A stretch of DNA of 64,000 bases from Bifidobacterium breve (GTDB lineage Bacteria; Actinomycetota; Acidimicrobiia; Acidimicrobiales; Microtrichaceae). Under the pieces are notes generated by a model. It made no database searches and had not been told where the DNA came from. It saw only the letters and a list, made by a program, of their open reading frames with translations. Both the position numbers and the translations under genes were made by a program. The first letter of the stretch is position 1. Every line of letters begins with the position of its first letter. The stretch is from assembly GCA_945901935.1 (NCBI GenBank), contig CAMDLX010000002.1, positions 1 through 64,000 of the forward strand, read 5' to 3'. Below are positions 8,803-17,633 of the stretch, piece by piece.

Positions 8803-8822
8803 GTCCCCGCTAGTCCTCGCTA
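8803..8822. repeat. 10-bp tandem repeat over the binding-protein stop codon
   Basis: Two adjacent 10-base units, GTCCCCGCTA (8803-8812) and GTCCTCGCTA (8813-8822), differ at one base. On the gene strand each carries a TAG; the TAG at 8820-8822 is the stop codon of the transporter binding protein. Confidence 0.8.
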
Positions 8823-10538
8823 GGCCGGAGGCAACGGTTTGTAATCGGGAATAGTGATGCCCTCAGGTGCCTCTGTATAGAGAGTCACTGCACTCTTGGG
8901 ATCAAAGAGTTTCTTTGTGGACTTCGGCCATTCACCGGGAAGGTAACGAACGCCCCCGTCCACATAGGCCCACATGCCCGCCCCCTGCTTTCCGGACTCA
9001 TCAAGGCCCTCTGCAGTTGCATCCCACCAGACCTCGGTCTGATCATCCACGCCGGCATAATCCACGCTGGGCCAGATGCCACGACTCCCCCATGAAAGCT
9101 GCGGGCTCAGAACCGTGCCCGGAATAATCTCGGCTGCAAAGACCGTCTTTTCAAAGGTCTGCGGCGAGAGGTCCGTGCCGATGCCTTGCAGCACTGCGTA
9201 CAGGAACTGCAAGTTGGGCAAGATGAGCGGAGCAGAGGTTCTTGCTGGGGCCGGCACTCCGTAGAACCACTTGTACAGATAAGCCGCGCCGGCTACTTCT
9301 GAAGAAACCCGAGCAAACAGGTTTGATGGCCCAAAGGCATGTGCCCACTGAGCTTGGTCATAGGTGCGAGCAAAGATCGTGGTATCGACGAGGGCAGAAC
9401 CAGAAATGACCCATTCGGGGAAATAATCCTGCTCAGTTGCAACCTGAGTCAGCGTCTGCGGAGCGAGCGGATCGCCGCTGTACAAGACGGTGGTCACGCC
9501 ACTGGCCTTCATACGGGCCAATATTTCACGCGCCTCGCCTGCCATACCAACCGGAGATTTGAAGGATGCAACCTCGGCAAACTCAACTCCATAGTCCTTT
9601 TGTAGGGTCGCTTCGAGTTCCTTTCGAATGATCTCGGAGGACTCAGAATTCGATAGGTAAATCAGGCCGAGCTTGCGCTTTTGATCCTTTACTGCGGGGC
9701 CTCCGAACTCTGCAGTGCCAGCGCCGAGGTGCTTGCCTACATACTCGGCGGTCATGATCGAACCCTGATTGACGTTCTTCTGAACGTCCCAAACGTAAGG
9801 AGCGCGCTCCACATACCAGTCGTTGGTTTGACCTGGACTGCACGAAATGCACATCACCTTGTTCGCAGCGAGCGTGTCGGCAAAGGCCTCCGTCAGAATC
9901 GGGCCACCGAGTACGACGAACGGCTGAATATCTCTGGCAATGGTCTCTGCATCGCTAGTTGCTGCAACCGGATCACTTGCCGCACCAGTTGCGCTATAGC
10001 GGACTAGTTCGACCTTGCGGTCATAGGTCTCAAAGTAAGTGGCAAGAATCTCATTGAAACCCTCATAGGTCTCGAAGGTTCCATCAGGAGTGTCTGTGTT
10101 TCCGATCTGGCTATAAATAAAGCTGAGCACCGGGTCGTTCTCTTGGGCCAGATAGACCACCACCTTGATGCTGTCCGCAGTAACTCCCGTGGAACTCACT
10201 CCCCCGCTCGGGCCGTCATACGGGGCGTAGCAGGATGGCGCTGGGACAACCGGCAGGGCCAGGACGCCTTTGGTTGTGTCGCAGCGGGCACCCCAGTCGA
10301 TCTCTTCGGTCTTCCCCTGCGCCTCGGCAACCGCCCAAGGCAGGACCCCCTCTGGAAGTTCCCCAGCAGCCGGAGATGAATTCACAGTTGTGGCAGTGGT
10401 CTCTGATCCGTTCTTGGGCGAAGTAACAACAAGCCCCAAGATGATTGCAGCCAGCACAAAGCAGATAGCCCCGAGTGGCCCGTACTTAGCCAAAGCCGCC
10501 TTGCCATGGCGATCATCTGTGTCGTTCATTTCTTTCAT
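8820..10538 (-). CDS. Membrane-anchored periplasmic-binding-protein family component of a Liv-type transporter
   Basis: 572 residues. After a short polar N-terminus there is one hydrophobic helix at about 20-42 (GAICFVLAAIILGLVVTSP) without a lipobox, so the protein is probably anchored by an uncleaved helix instead of a lipid. The rest is a type-1 periplasmic binding fold of the LivJ-like family, with VVVYLAQENDP, PFVVLGGPILTEAFAD and GVTTVLYSGDPLAPQTLTQVA. It is longer than LivJ (about 370) because of insertions. The start ATG overlaps the stop of the upstream MFS-ATPase fusion (ATGA), so it is the last gene of the transport operon. The ligand is unknown. Confidence 0.8.
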   Translation of the reverse strand: MKEMNDTDDRHGKAALAKYGPLGAICFVLAAIILGLVVTSPKNGSETTATTVNSSPAAGELPEGVLPWAVAEAQGKTEEIDWGARCDTTKGVLALPVVPAPSCYAPYDGPSGGVSSTGVTADSIKVVVYLAQENDPVLSFIYSQIGNTDTPDGTFETYEGFNEILATYFETYDRKVELVRYSATGAASDPVAATSDAETIARDIQPFVVLGGPILTEAFADTLAANKVMCISCSPGQTNDWYVERAPYVWDVQKNVNQGSIMTAEYVGKHLGAGTAEFGGPAVKDQKRKLGLIYLSNSESSEIIRKELEATLQKDYGVEFAEVASFKSPVGMAGEAREILARMKASGVTTVLYSGDPLAPQTLTQVATEQDYFPEWVISGSALVDTTIFARTYDQAQWAHAFGPSNLFARVSSEVAGAAYLYKWFYGVPAPARTSAPLILPNLQFLYAVLQGIGTDLSPQTFEKTVFAAEIIPGTVLSPQLSWGSRGIWPSVDYAGVDDQTEVWWDATAEGLDESGKQGAGMWAYVDGGVRYLPGEWPKSTKKLFDPKSAVTLYTEAPEGITIPDYKPLPPA

Positions 10539-13500
10539 AGTGCATCCTCTGCTGTGCCAGATCGGGCGACCGCAGCACGGTCATCACCCAAGTATGAAGA
10601 AATCACTCGCTCGTTTGCCAAAACCTGATCGGGAGCCCCCTCCGCAATGCAGGATCCAAGCTCGAGTGCAATCAATCGGTCAGAGATTGAACTCAGTAAC
10701 GGCATGTCATGCTCAATCACGACCAACGCGCAGCCTAATTCCGCTCGAATTCTTAGGAGCAAGAAACCAAGTTGCTCAACCTCTCGCTGGGCTACTCCTG
10801 CCGCTGGCTCATCGAGCAATAGGACCGAGGGTTGGTGCGCGACTGCGCATGCAAACTCAACTATCCGGCGAGTACCCGTAGAGAGTTCTCTCGTAAAGCT
10901 CTGGGCATAGGCCGATAATCCAAACAGTTCCAACAACGCTGCAACTCGTCGATCAGTTCGATGCTCACTCTCTACCGAGGCAGGAAGCGAGAACGCCGCG
11001 TTGAGCGGATCACGGACATCAAGTGAACGTTCCAGCGCAACTGCAACTGACTCGCTCACGGTGAGTCCGGGAAAGAGTCGCCCACCTTGGAAGGTACGCC
11101 CAAGGCCACCTTGTGCCCGTCGGAATGGTGGCGAGGATGCAACGTCGACACCATCAATGAAGATTCGTCCAGCGTTGAGCGGCTGATACCCACAGATCAG
11201 ATCGAACAGAGTGGTTTTGCCTGCACCGTTTTGACCAATCAAACCCACTATCTCGCCGGGTGCAACGCTCAGCGACACATCTTCTACGGCTGCATTTCCG
11301 CCAAACCTGCGAGTGACTCCAACAAGTTGCAAAGCCGGGGAAGTTGTCTCTGCAGGCACAACTTGGGCCGCTCCCTCGTTCAATGCTTGCTCGTTCGGGG
11401 CTGGCTCAATCGAGGGTGACTCAATCGAGGCTGGCTCAATCGAGAGGGCGGGAGGTGAATCCTTCTGCGCTAGGAACACGGCTCTCAACAAGTCTGGACG
11501 GTTGGCGAGTTCATGCGCCGGTCCAGAAAAGCGGATTCTGCCTCGCTCCATGAAGTACGCCGTGCTGGCCATACTCAGTGCAACGTTGAGCGACTGCTCG
11601 ACAAGAATCACCGTCGTCCCAGCGGCAGCAATGCGACGCACCAGAGTACAGAGCTGCGACACCACTGCGGGCGCAAGGCCCAGGCTGAGCTCATCAATGA
11701 GCAGCAATTTCGGTTGAGACAACAGTGCCATGCCGAGTGCCAACATCTGCTGTTGTCCGCCCGACAGATCTGCAGCGGGCTCATCGATCCGTTCGGCCAG
11801 AATGGGGAAGGTCTCGAGTACCTCCGCGACTCGTGCTTGGTGCTTGTGGTGATCCTTGCGAATCATCCAACCCGCAGCACGCAGGTTTTCCCTGACGCTC
11901 ATCGAGCCAAATATGCCTGCCCCTCCGGGAACCTGAGCTATTCCAAACTCGGCGATCTCGTTTGGCGGGGCGTGGGTGATGTCCCGGCCATCAAAAATCA
12001 CTGCCCCGAAGTTGGCTTCGGTCACACCAGAGATTGCTCGCAACAAGGTGGACTTGCCGGCACCATTCGTGCCGAGCAGGGCAACAATCTCGCCCTCATC
12101 GACTTCAATGTTGATGTCGAACAAGACCTGCAGCTGCGCATATGAGACGTTCAAGTCATGCACGATGAGCAACTTGGAGCGACCCTCCGCCCTATCCAAC
12201 ATGGCTTTGGAGCGCGCCGCTGAAGCAGCCCACACATCGTTGATATCGCGGCGCACAACCTGAGCACCCGAGGCGATCATCAACCCACCAATTAACAAGA
12301 TTGGCGATAGGACCAGCATGCCGATGCGGAACCCGACATTGTCGCTGACCCAACCGATCAGCGGAAGGATCAGCAGGCCAGGAATTGCCCACCAAGATGC
12401 AACCGAGAACCCAACCGATCGCGCCCGAGCAGGGATAGCAAGCGAGAGGGTGGAGAACAGCCCCGGAATCAAAATAGCTAGTACCGAGGTCAACAAAATA
12501 TTGGCCAGAATCGACAACCAGAGCGTGGGTGCCAGAGCAAAACAGGCCACGAGGACTGCAGAGGTAAAGGCAACCCCGCGCAGAAACTTAAAGATGAGCG
12601 CTGGGTCACGCAGGAACAGCCGGGTGCCCAACTTTGCACCAACAGCCAACCCCAGAAATTGGAAGGGTTCAACGCAGGCGGCAAGGTAGCCACGCTGCAA
12701 GGTGTCCACGTTGTAGACCTCTTCGTACATCAAGCTCGCCAGCGAGACGAACCCGATAATTGCGACTGACAGAAATGGCACTGCGTACCAGATGCGTCGC
12801 AGCACTTCGATCTTCCACAGCAGGCGCCAGGCCTCGGCAAAACTCGGGGCGGCCTCCTCGGTCTCAATGACCTCTTCCGAAGCGCCCGAGGCTCGTCGCT
12901 CCTGCGCACCCCGAATGGGCTCCTTCATCCTTGTTCCCAGCACGACCAGAATCAGGGTGGGAATCGCGAACACATAGAAGGGTGTTCGCCAAGTGAACGC
13001 AGCCGCTAGAACACCAGCCAGAATCGGGCCGATGAACTGCCCCAAAACATTGGCGGCGCGGTGGAACGAGAAGACACCGGGTCTGCGATCCACCGGGTAA
13101 TAATCCGAAAGCAAGGCATTGTGCGTGGGGTCGACCACCGCCCGTCCAATTCCTGATCCAGTGCGAGCAACGATGAGCATCCAAATTGCTGTAGATGCAC
13201 CCGTCATGACCGAGAACACGGCCCAAACCACGGCGCCAACCAGCGTGATGACCACACGATTCCCACGATCGGCAGCGATCGCAATCGGCATCTGCATCAG
13301 CAGCGCACCCAGAGCAGTGAGCCCTACCAGCGAGAGGATTCCGGTGTTCGACATGCCGAACGCGTCCCGAACATTCGGCAACAGGATTCCAAATGCCGTG
13401 CGGTCGAGTTCATCGGCGGCATTCAGCCCGAAAAGAATTAACAGCGGAAAGACTGGCCCCGTGCCAACGAGTTGTTTGAGTGACGCCCGAGGAGCGCGCA

Positions 13501-13597
13501 GGACTTGCAACCAGTGACCCGGATTAAACACGCCGCGAGACGACTCAGTCAGATCAGTCAAAGTGATCCGGTCAGTTGTTGATTTGGTGTCTGTCAT
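10535..13597 (-). CDS. MFS transporter fused to two ABC ATPase domains (MFS-LivF-LivG)
   Basis: A 1020-residue frame without interruption. Residues about 40-455 form a 12-helix major facilitator domain. A LivF-like ATPase follows at about 475-705 with Walker A GTNGAGKST (near 510), signature LSGGQQQML and Walker B LLLIDELSLGLAP. An acidic, proline-rich repetitive linker (about 715-750, with SIEPASIESPSIEPAPNE) leads to a LivG-like ATPase at about 760-1010 with Walker A GQNGAGKTT, signature LSTGTRRIVE and Walker B LLLDEPAAG. Both ATPases look complete. The fusion ties a secondary carrier to the motor of the Liv-type importer encoded on either side. It overlaps both neighbours by 4 bases. Confidence 0.85.
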   Translation of the reverse strand: MTDTKSTTDRITLTDLTESSRGVFNPGHWLQVLRAPRASLKQLVGTGPVFPLLILFGLNAADELDRTAFGILLPNVRDAFGMSNTGILSLVGLTALGALLMQMPIAIAADRGNRVVITLVGAVVWAVFSVMTGASTAIWMLIVARTGSGIGRAVVDPTHNALLSDYYPVDRRPGVFSFHRAANVLGQFIGPILAGVLAAAFTWRTPFYVFAIPTLILVVLGTRMKEPIRGAQERRASGASEEVIETEEAAPSFAEAWRLLWKIEVLRRIWYAVPFLSVAIIGFVSLASLMYEEVYNVDTLQRGYLAACVEPFQFLGLAVGAKLGTRLFLRDPALIFKFLRGVAFTSAVLVACFALAPTLWLSILANILLTSVLAILIPGLFSTLSLAIPARARSVGFSVASWWAIPGLLILPLIGWVSDNVGFRIGMLVLSPILLIGGLMIASGAQVVRRDINDVWAASAARSKAMLDRAEGRSKLLIVHDLNVSYAQLQVLFDINIEVDEGEIVALLGTNGAGKSTLLRAISGVTEANFGAVIFDGRDITHAPPNEIAEFGIAQVPGGAGIFGSMSVRENLRAAGWMIRKDHHKHQARVAEVLETFPILAERIDEPAADLSGGQQQMLALGMALLSQPKLLLIDELSLGLAPAVVSQLCTLVRRIAAAGTTVILVEQSLNVALSMASTAYFMERGRIRFSGPAHELANRPDLLRAVFLAQKDSPPALSIEPASIESPSIEPAPNEQALNEGAAQVVPAETTSPALQLVGVTRRFGGNAAVEDVSLSVAPGEIVGLIGQNGAGKTTLFDLICGYQPLNAGRIFIDGVDVASSPPFRRAQGGLGRTFQGGRLFPGLTVSESVAVALERSLDVRDPLNAAFSLPASVESEHRTDRRVAALLELFGLSAYAQSFTRELSTGTRRIVEFACAVAHQPSVLLLDEPAAGVAQREVEQLGFLLLRIRAELGCALVVIEHDMPLLSSISDRLIALELGSCIAEGAPDQVLANERVISSYLGDDRAAVARSGTAEDAL

Positions 13598-15738
13598 GGC
13601 ACCGCCTCGGTATCAGTATCTGCGCCTGTGTTTGTGTCTGTGCCAATGTTTGTGCCAGCGTCCGCCTGTTCCTGCGCATCGGCCGGAGCCGGATCCTCTA
13701 GCTGCGAGTCAGATTCAGTGTCTCGGTTGAAGTTCAATTCATGTAAGCCGTTTCTGCGGGCTGCAAATGAAAGCGCCCTGTCTCGGACTCGAAACACCAG
13801 ACCACCTAAGCCATCGGGTACTGAGAGCAACACCACCAAGACCCCCACTCCGGTGGCCAGCACTGACCAAGGCGCTGGCAAGAGCCATTGCGACCCACGT
13901 TGAAATACCGATCCAAGTACGGCTCCCAGCAACGAACCAAGCCCACCAACCACAGTGGCCGAAAATACCAGCAGGCTTTCCTCTGCGCCGTAGGTCTGCT
14001 CGCGAAATGCTGCTTGGTGAATCACTAGGACCACTCCAGCAATCGAGGCCATGCAACCAGAAACTGCAAAAGCCGACAGCTTTACGCGGGTGGTGTTCAC
14101 CCCGAATGCCGCTACTCCTGACTCGTTATCTCTGAGCGCTACGAGTACTCGCCCTGTTCGCGTTCGACGCAACCTTCGCAGCACCAAGCCCATGAGGACC
14201 AACATGGTGAGGGCAAAGTAGTAGAGCCGGAGGGGGCTATCTAGGCTGATCCGATAGAGCAATTCTGGGCGTGCAAACCGGCCCTCCGGAATCCAATCAA
14301 CCGCACGGTTTGAGAAGATCCACTCAGAGGCGGCAACTGAAATAGCCAGCGTAGTGACGGCCAGATACAGGCCGCGAAGGCGAAGCGCAGGTAGCCCAAC
14401 TAGCACTGCCACCAAAGCGCCGATCACGCCAGCGACCACTATCGAGGTAAGCGGTTCCCAGCCCTGTTCAACGGTGGCCCAAGCTCCGACAGAAGCACCA
14501 ACCCCGACAAATGCCATCTGCCCAAGTGAGACTTGCCCCGCCCAACCCGTGAGCACCACCACGGACAGGCCAATCATCGCGAAGATCACAATGACTCCAG
14601 CTTTGAATTGGCCGTTCGTACCAAGCAGTAGCGGCAATCCAATCACTGTGGCGACCACGGCGATGCCTACCCCGAGGCGACCAAGTCGCACCTCTCGCAA
14701 CTTGGAAATCGCTAACGGGATTGGGCGGACCTCGCCGAGCGAATCCCAAGAGGATGCATCCTCGGCATCTGAACGGCGCGAACCTCGACGCTGTAACAGC
14801 AGCGAGACGATGATGAGCCCCGCAAGGATCGGGGACATCAAGTAAGAGTCCCCGGTATTCCATCGAACACCAGTCTCAAGTACACCAAGCGAGACAGCAG
14901 TCGCCGCAATTGCCACAAGGTGCGTCATTCGGCCGACGATGAGGGCAGTTAAAGCCCGAAGTACGACCGAAAGTCCCAGGCCGACTCCGAATGGCAGGCT
15001 GCTCACTCCTGCTGTGAGGACCATCGAGATATACGCGAGCCCAGTAGCGAGTACCCAGATTTGAGCTTCTAGGCGGCGGACGGGAATCCCGAGCGTGGCT
15101 GCGCGTTCGGAACGCTCTGCCGAGGCACGAACAGCAATTCCTGTATCAGTGAGTTTGAGAAAGAGCGCAACGGCAACGAGAAGTAACGGTGCCACAATTA
15201 AGGCGAGCAGATCGCTCCCGTCAAAGACCACGCCTCCCGTATTGAAGGTGAATTCAATCGGTGGTGGCATCGTGCGAACCGCCGGCCCTGCATCCCACAA
15301 CTTGGGCAGCAACAGCGCGCAAAACGCAAGCACTTGCGCCAACCCCAATGTGGCCACCGTCAGTTGCAGCCGCGGTGAACTAAAGAACCTTCGGATGACT
15401 AGGACATCCACGATGAGACCAAGAAGTAGGGCTGAGGCAAACCCAATCGTGACGCTCAATAACCACGGAAGGCCCGCCAAGGTCACCAGCAAAACAGCAA
15501 AAGTGGCGGGCAAGCCACCGAGGTCTCCTTGAGCAAAGTTTACGATTTGGTTTGCCCGCCAAACCAAGGCAAGACCCAGGGCACCAAGTGCGCCAAGCAG
15601 GCCAAGGATCACTCCAGAGAGCAGCGCTCCCGAGGGCATGGGAAATATAAGGAACTGGGCGACAAGAATCCCGAGTGCAGGAAGAAATAACAGCAGGTTG
15701 TTCTTTGCTGTCTTGTTGTTGTCTGCCAACCAACCCAC
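13594..15738 (-). CDS. Fused LivH-LivM branched-chain-type ABC permease
   Basis: 714 residues holding both permease subunits of a Liv-type importer. The LivH half is at about 20-325 (VWRANQIVNFAQGDLG is its typical motif) and the LivM half at about 365-635 (LTGWAGQVSLGQMAFVGVGA, LRLRGLYLAVTTLAISVA). The C-terminus is a low-complexity tail rich in Thr/Asp/Asn (TDTNTGADTDTEAVP) made of near-repeats in the DNA. The start GTG 15738 is preferred over TTG 15759 because a strong GGGGAGGGG sits 10 bases upstream. The stop overlaps the start of the MFS-ATPase fusion. Known substrates of such permeases are branched-chain amino acids, urea, amides and aromatic acids; none is indicated here. Confidence 0.85.
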   Translation of the reverse strand: MGWLADNNKTAKNNLLLFLPALGILVAQFLIFPMPSGALLSGVILGLLGALGALGLALVWRANQIVNFAQGDLGGLPATFAVLLVTLAGLPWLLSVTIGFASALLLGLIVDVLVIRRFFSSPRLQLTVATLGLAQVLAFCALLLPKLWDAGPAVRTMPPPIEFTFNTGGVVFDGSDLLALIVAPLLLVAVALFLKLTDTGIAVRASAERSERAATLGIPVRRLEAQIWVLATGLAYISMVLTAGVSSLPFGVGLGLSVVLRALTALIVGRMTHLVAIAATAVSLGVLETGVRWNTGDSYLMSPILAGLIIVSLLLQRRGSRRSDAEDASSWDSLGEVRPIPLAISKLREVRLGRLGVGIAVVATVIGLPLLLGTNGQFKAGVIVIFAMIGLSVVVLTGWAGQVSLGQMAFVGVGASVGAWATVEQGWEPLTSIVVAGVIGALVAVLVGLPALRLRGLYLAVTTLAISVAASEWIFSNRAVDWIPEGRFARPELLYRISLDSPLRLYYFALTMLVLMGLVLRRLRRTRTGRVLVALRDNESGVAAFGVNTTRVKLSAFAVSGCMASIAGVVLVIHQAAFREQTYGAEESLLVFSATVVGGLGSLLGAVLGSVFQRGSQWLLPAPWSVLATGVGVLVVLLSVPDGLGGLVFRVRDRALSFAARRNGLHELNFNRDTESDSQLEDPAPADAQEQADAGTNIGTDTNTGADTDTEAVP

Positions 15739-15830
15739 GTCCGACGCACCCCTCCCCAATAGCAGTAACCGACTCTAGCCAAGCATGTCGACCGAACAGG
15801 TCTACAAGTGATTCACGCTGGGGACTTTGG

Positions 15831-15880
15831 GGTTGAGCACGGCTATCTCAGGTTGAGCACGGCTAGCTCAGATCGAGCAC
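15831..15880. repeat. 20-bp tandem repeat over the acyl-AMP ligase stop codon
   Basis: Units at 15841-15860 and 15861-15880 match at 17 of 20 bases, and a half unit lies at 15831-15840. On the gene strand the first unit encodes the terminal VLDLS plus TAG, and the second carries another TAG in a different frame. It fills half of the gap before the permease gene. Confidence 0.8.
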
Positions 15881-17524
15881 TGCCAGGGTGCCCTCAATGA
15901 ACTGCTGCCTGCATGCCGAACGCTGAAGCTTGCCAGAAGATGTCTTCGGCACCGTTCCTGGTTCCACCAGAATGACCTGCTTAGGCGGAATGCCAACTGA
16001 ATCTGTCACCACAGACTGAATGACTCGAGCAACCTCTGCAAGGTCTGCCGCTCGAGCCTCGGCTACCACAATGATGTTTTGAGCACCTTGTCGGCCTTCG
16101 ATGCCGAACGCAATGACATTGCCAGTACGCGCACCCTCTACCTCGCCCGCCACCTTCTCAATATCTTGAGGGAATACGTTGCGACCACCCACAATGATCA
16201 CGTCTTTGATACGTCCGCACACTACGAGCGAACCATCAATGGTGTACGCCAAGTCGCCGGTATGAAGCCATCCGTCGATGATGAGTTCCTCGGTTTCGGC
16301 TGGCTGCTCGTAGTAGCCCGAGGTAAGTGAGTTACCAGTGATTTTGAGTTCACCAACTTGACGATCCCCGCAGATTTCACCGGTCGCACAATCAACAATT
16401 GCGATTTCGAGTCCCGGGACGGCCTTACCGAGCAAGACCAACTCGGTTGCGCCTTCTACCCCTGGCTCTACTGGAATTGCTAGGTGCCGACTTTCGAGTG
16501 CCGACTTGTCGACCCAATCTGTGAGTAGCCCAGCCATCGGCTCGGGGAAGCAACCTGCTATGCAGACCTCGGCCATACCGAATGCGGGGAACGCGCCTTT
16601 GGGTGACAGCCTGAATTTTTCACCGGCAGTAAAGAAGCTGCGAAAGGTTTCGGGGTCAACCGGCTCGGCCCCGTTGAGCCAGACGCGCATATGCGACAGG
16701 TCAAGATCCTCCTCTGTCCGCCGCATTGCTCGCGCTGCGAGTGAGTACGAGAAGTTCGGCCCGGCCGTACCCGTTCCGCCGTATTGAGAAATCCACTGCA
16801 TCCACCGCAACGGGCGAGCAAGAAAGTCCTGCGGTGCCCCTTGAACCAGCGTGCAGCCAATGGTCATTGGGATGGTCAGGAGCCCAACGAGACCCATATC
16901 GTGATACAGCGGCAACCAAGAGACAATCACCTCATCACGAGTGATTGCAGCTGCTTTCCAAGCTCCGTCAAGGTTATTGCAGATGGCTTCGTGCGACAGC
17001 ATCACGCCCTTTGGCTCCGATGTTGAGCCAGAGGTGAACTGCAACACAGCAAGGGAATCCTCGCTGCTCTTTGGCCGCCGATAGCCGGCCTCGGTCACGC
17101 CTTGGTTAGCAAAGAGTTCGTCAAGGGTGACAAAGGGTGGATCGCCCTCTTCACGCTCAATAAAGCCCGCAAGATCTGAATCGATGACGAGAATTTTGGT
17201 ATCCGAGCGATGAATCCTGACTCGGGTCTGAGCGACGAACTGCTCAAGCGCACCCATCCGCATGGGCAGCGGCATGGTCACAAGCGCAGCGCCAGTAAGC
17301 CAGATTGCCTGAATTGTCGTGATCAGCTGTCGTGTTGTTGGGCCGAGGACTGCAACATGGTCGCCGGGTTGAACCCCTCGAGCTTGCAAAGCAGCGGCTA
17401 CCACTCTGGCCTCGGAATGGAGTTGGGACCAGCGAATTGTCTGATGGTCATCTCCCGAGACGAAGGTCACGAGCCCATAATCACGTTCGGCGGTTGCTTC
17501 AATTCGATCAATCAGCGAGAGCAC
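15863..17524 (-). CDS. Fatty acyl-AMP ligase / acyl-CoA synthetase (FadD32-like)
   Basis: 553 residues of the adenylate-forming superfamily. The P-loop FTSGSTSEPKGVMLSH lies near 165-180. SWLPLYHDMGLVG near 205-217 is the signature that sets fatty acyl-AMP ligases (FAAL) apart from most acyl-CoA ligases. GWLHTGDLAY and GRIKDVIIVGGRNVFPQDIE mark the C-terminal domain, and the last catalytic lysine is in PKTSSGKLQR. FAALs usually feed acyl-adenylates to polyketide or peptide synthases, but none is near. The neighbours downstream are transporter genes on the same strand. The start is GTG 17522-17524. Confidence 0.8.
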   Translation of the reverse strand: MLSLIDRIEATAERDYGLVTFVSGDDHQTIRWSQLHSEARVVAAALQARGVQPGDHVAVLGPTTRQLITTIQAIWLTGAALVTMPLPMRMGALEQFVAQTRVRIHRSDTKILVIDSDLAGFIEREEGDPPFVTLDELFANQGVTEAGYRRPKSSEDSLAVLQFTSGSTSEPKGVMLSHEAICNNLDGAWKAAAITRDEVIVSWLPLYHDMGLVGLLTIPMTIGCTLVQGAPQDFLARPLRWMQWISQYGGTGTAGPNFSYSLAARAMRRTEEDLDLSHMRVWLNGAEPVDPETFRSFFTAGEKFRLSPKGAFPAFGMAEVCIAGCFPEPMAGLLTDWVDKSALESRHLAIPVEPGVEGATELVLLGKAVPGLEIAIVDCATGEICGDRQVGELKITGNSLTSGYYEQPAETEELIIDGWLHTGDLAYTIDGSLVVCGRIKDVIIVGGRNVFPQDIEKVAGEVEGARTGNVIAFGIEGRQGAQNIIVVAEARAADLAEVARVIQSVVTDSVGIPPKQVILVEPGTVPKTSSGKLQRSACRQQFIEGTLAVLDLS

Positions 17525-17607
17525 GATGCTTTGACACTCCAGAGTCGTTCACGGTTACAAGAAACTAGCGAAAGGCGAGATCGCTCAGTGCGAAAAGGCC
17601 CCTGCCC

Positions 17608-17633
17608 GGCAGTTCAGACCGGCAGTTCAGACC
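17608..17633. repeat. 13-bp perfect tandem repeat over the leuS stop codon
   Basis: GGCAGTTCAGACC occurs twice without a gap (17608-17620 and 17621-17633). On the leuS strand each unit contains the last Val codon plus TGA; the TGA at 17627-17629 is the leuS stop. Confidence 0.85.

Noticed and set aside
11513-12145. A 210-codon plus-strand frame inside the MFS-ATPase fusion
   Set aside because: It lies opposite the LivF domain with its intact Walker motifs, and no family is recognisable in it.
13597-13700. Repetitive Thr/Asp codons at the end of the permease gene as a CRISPR-like or mobile repeat
   Set aside because: It is an in-frame low-complexity protein tail with degenerate short units, and no spacers or conserved repeats.
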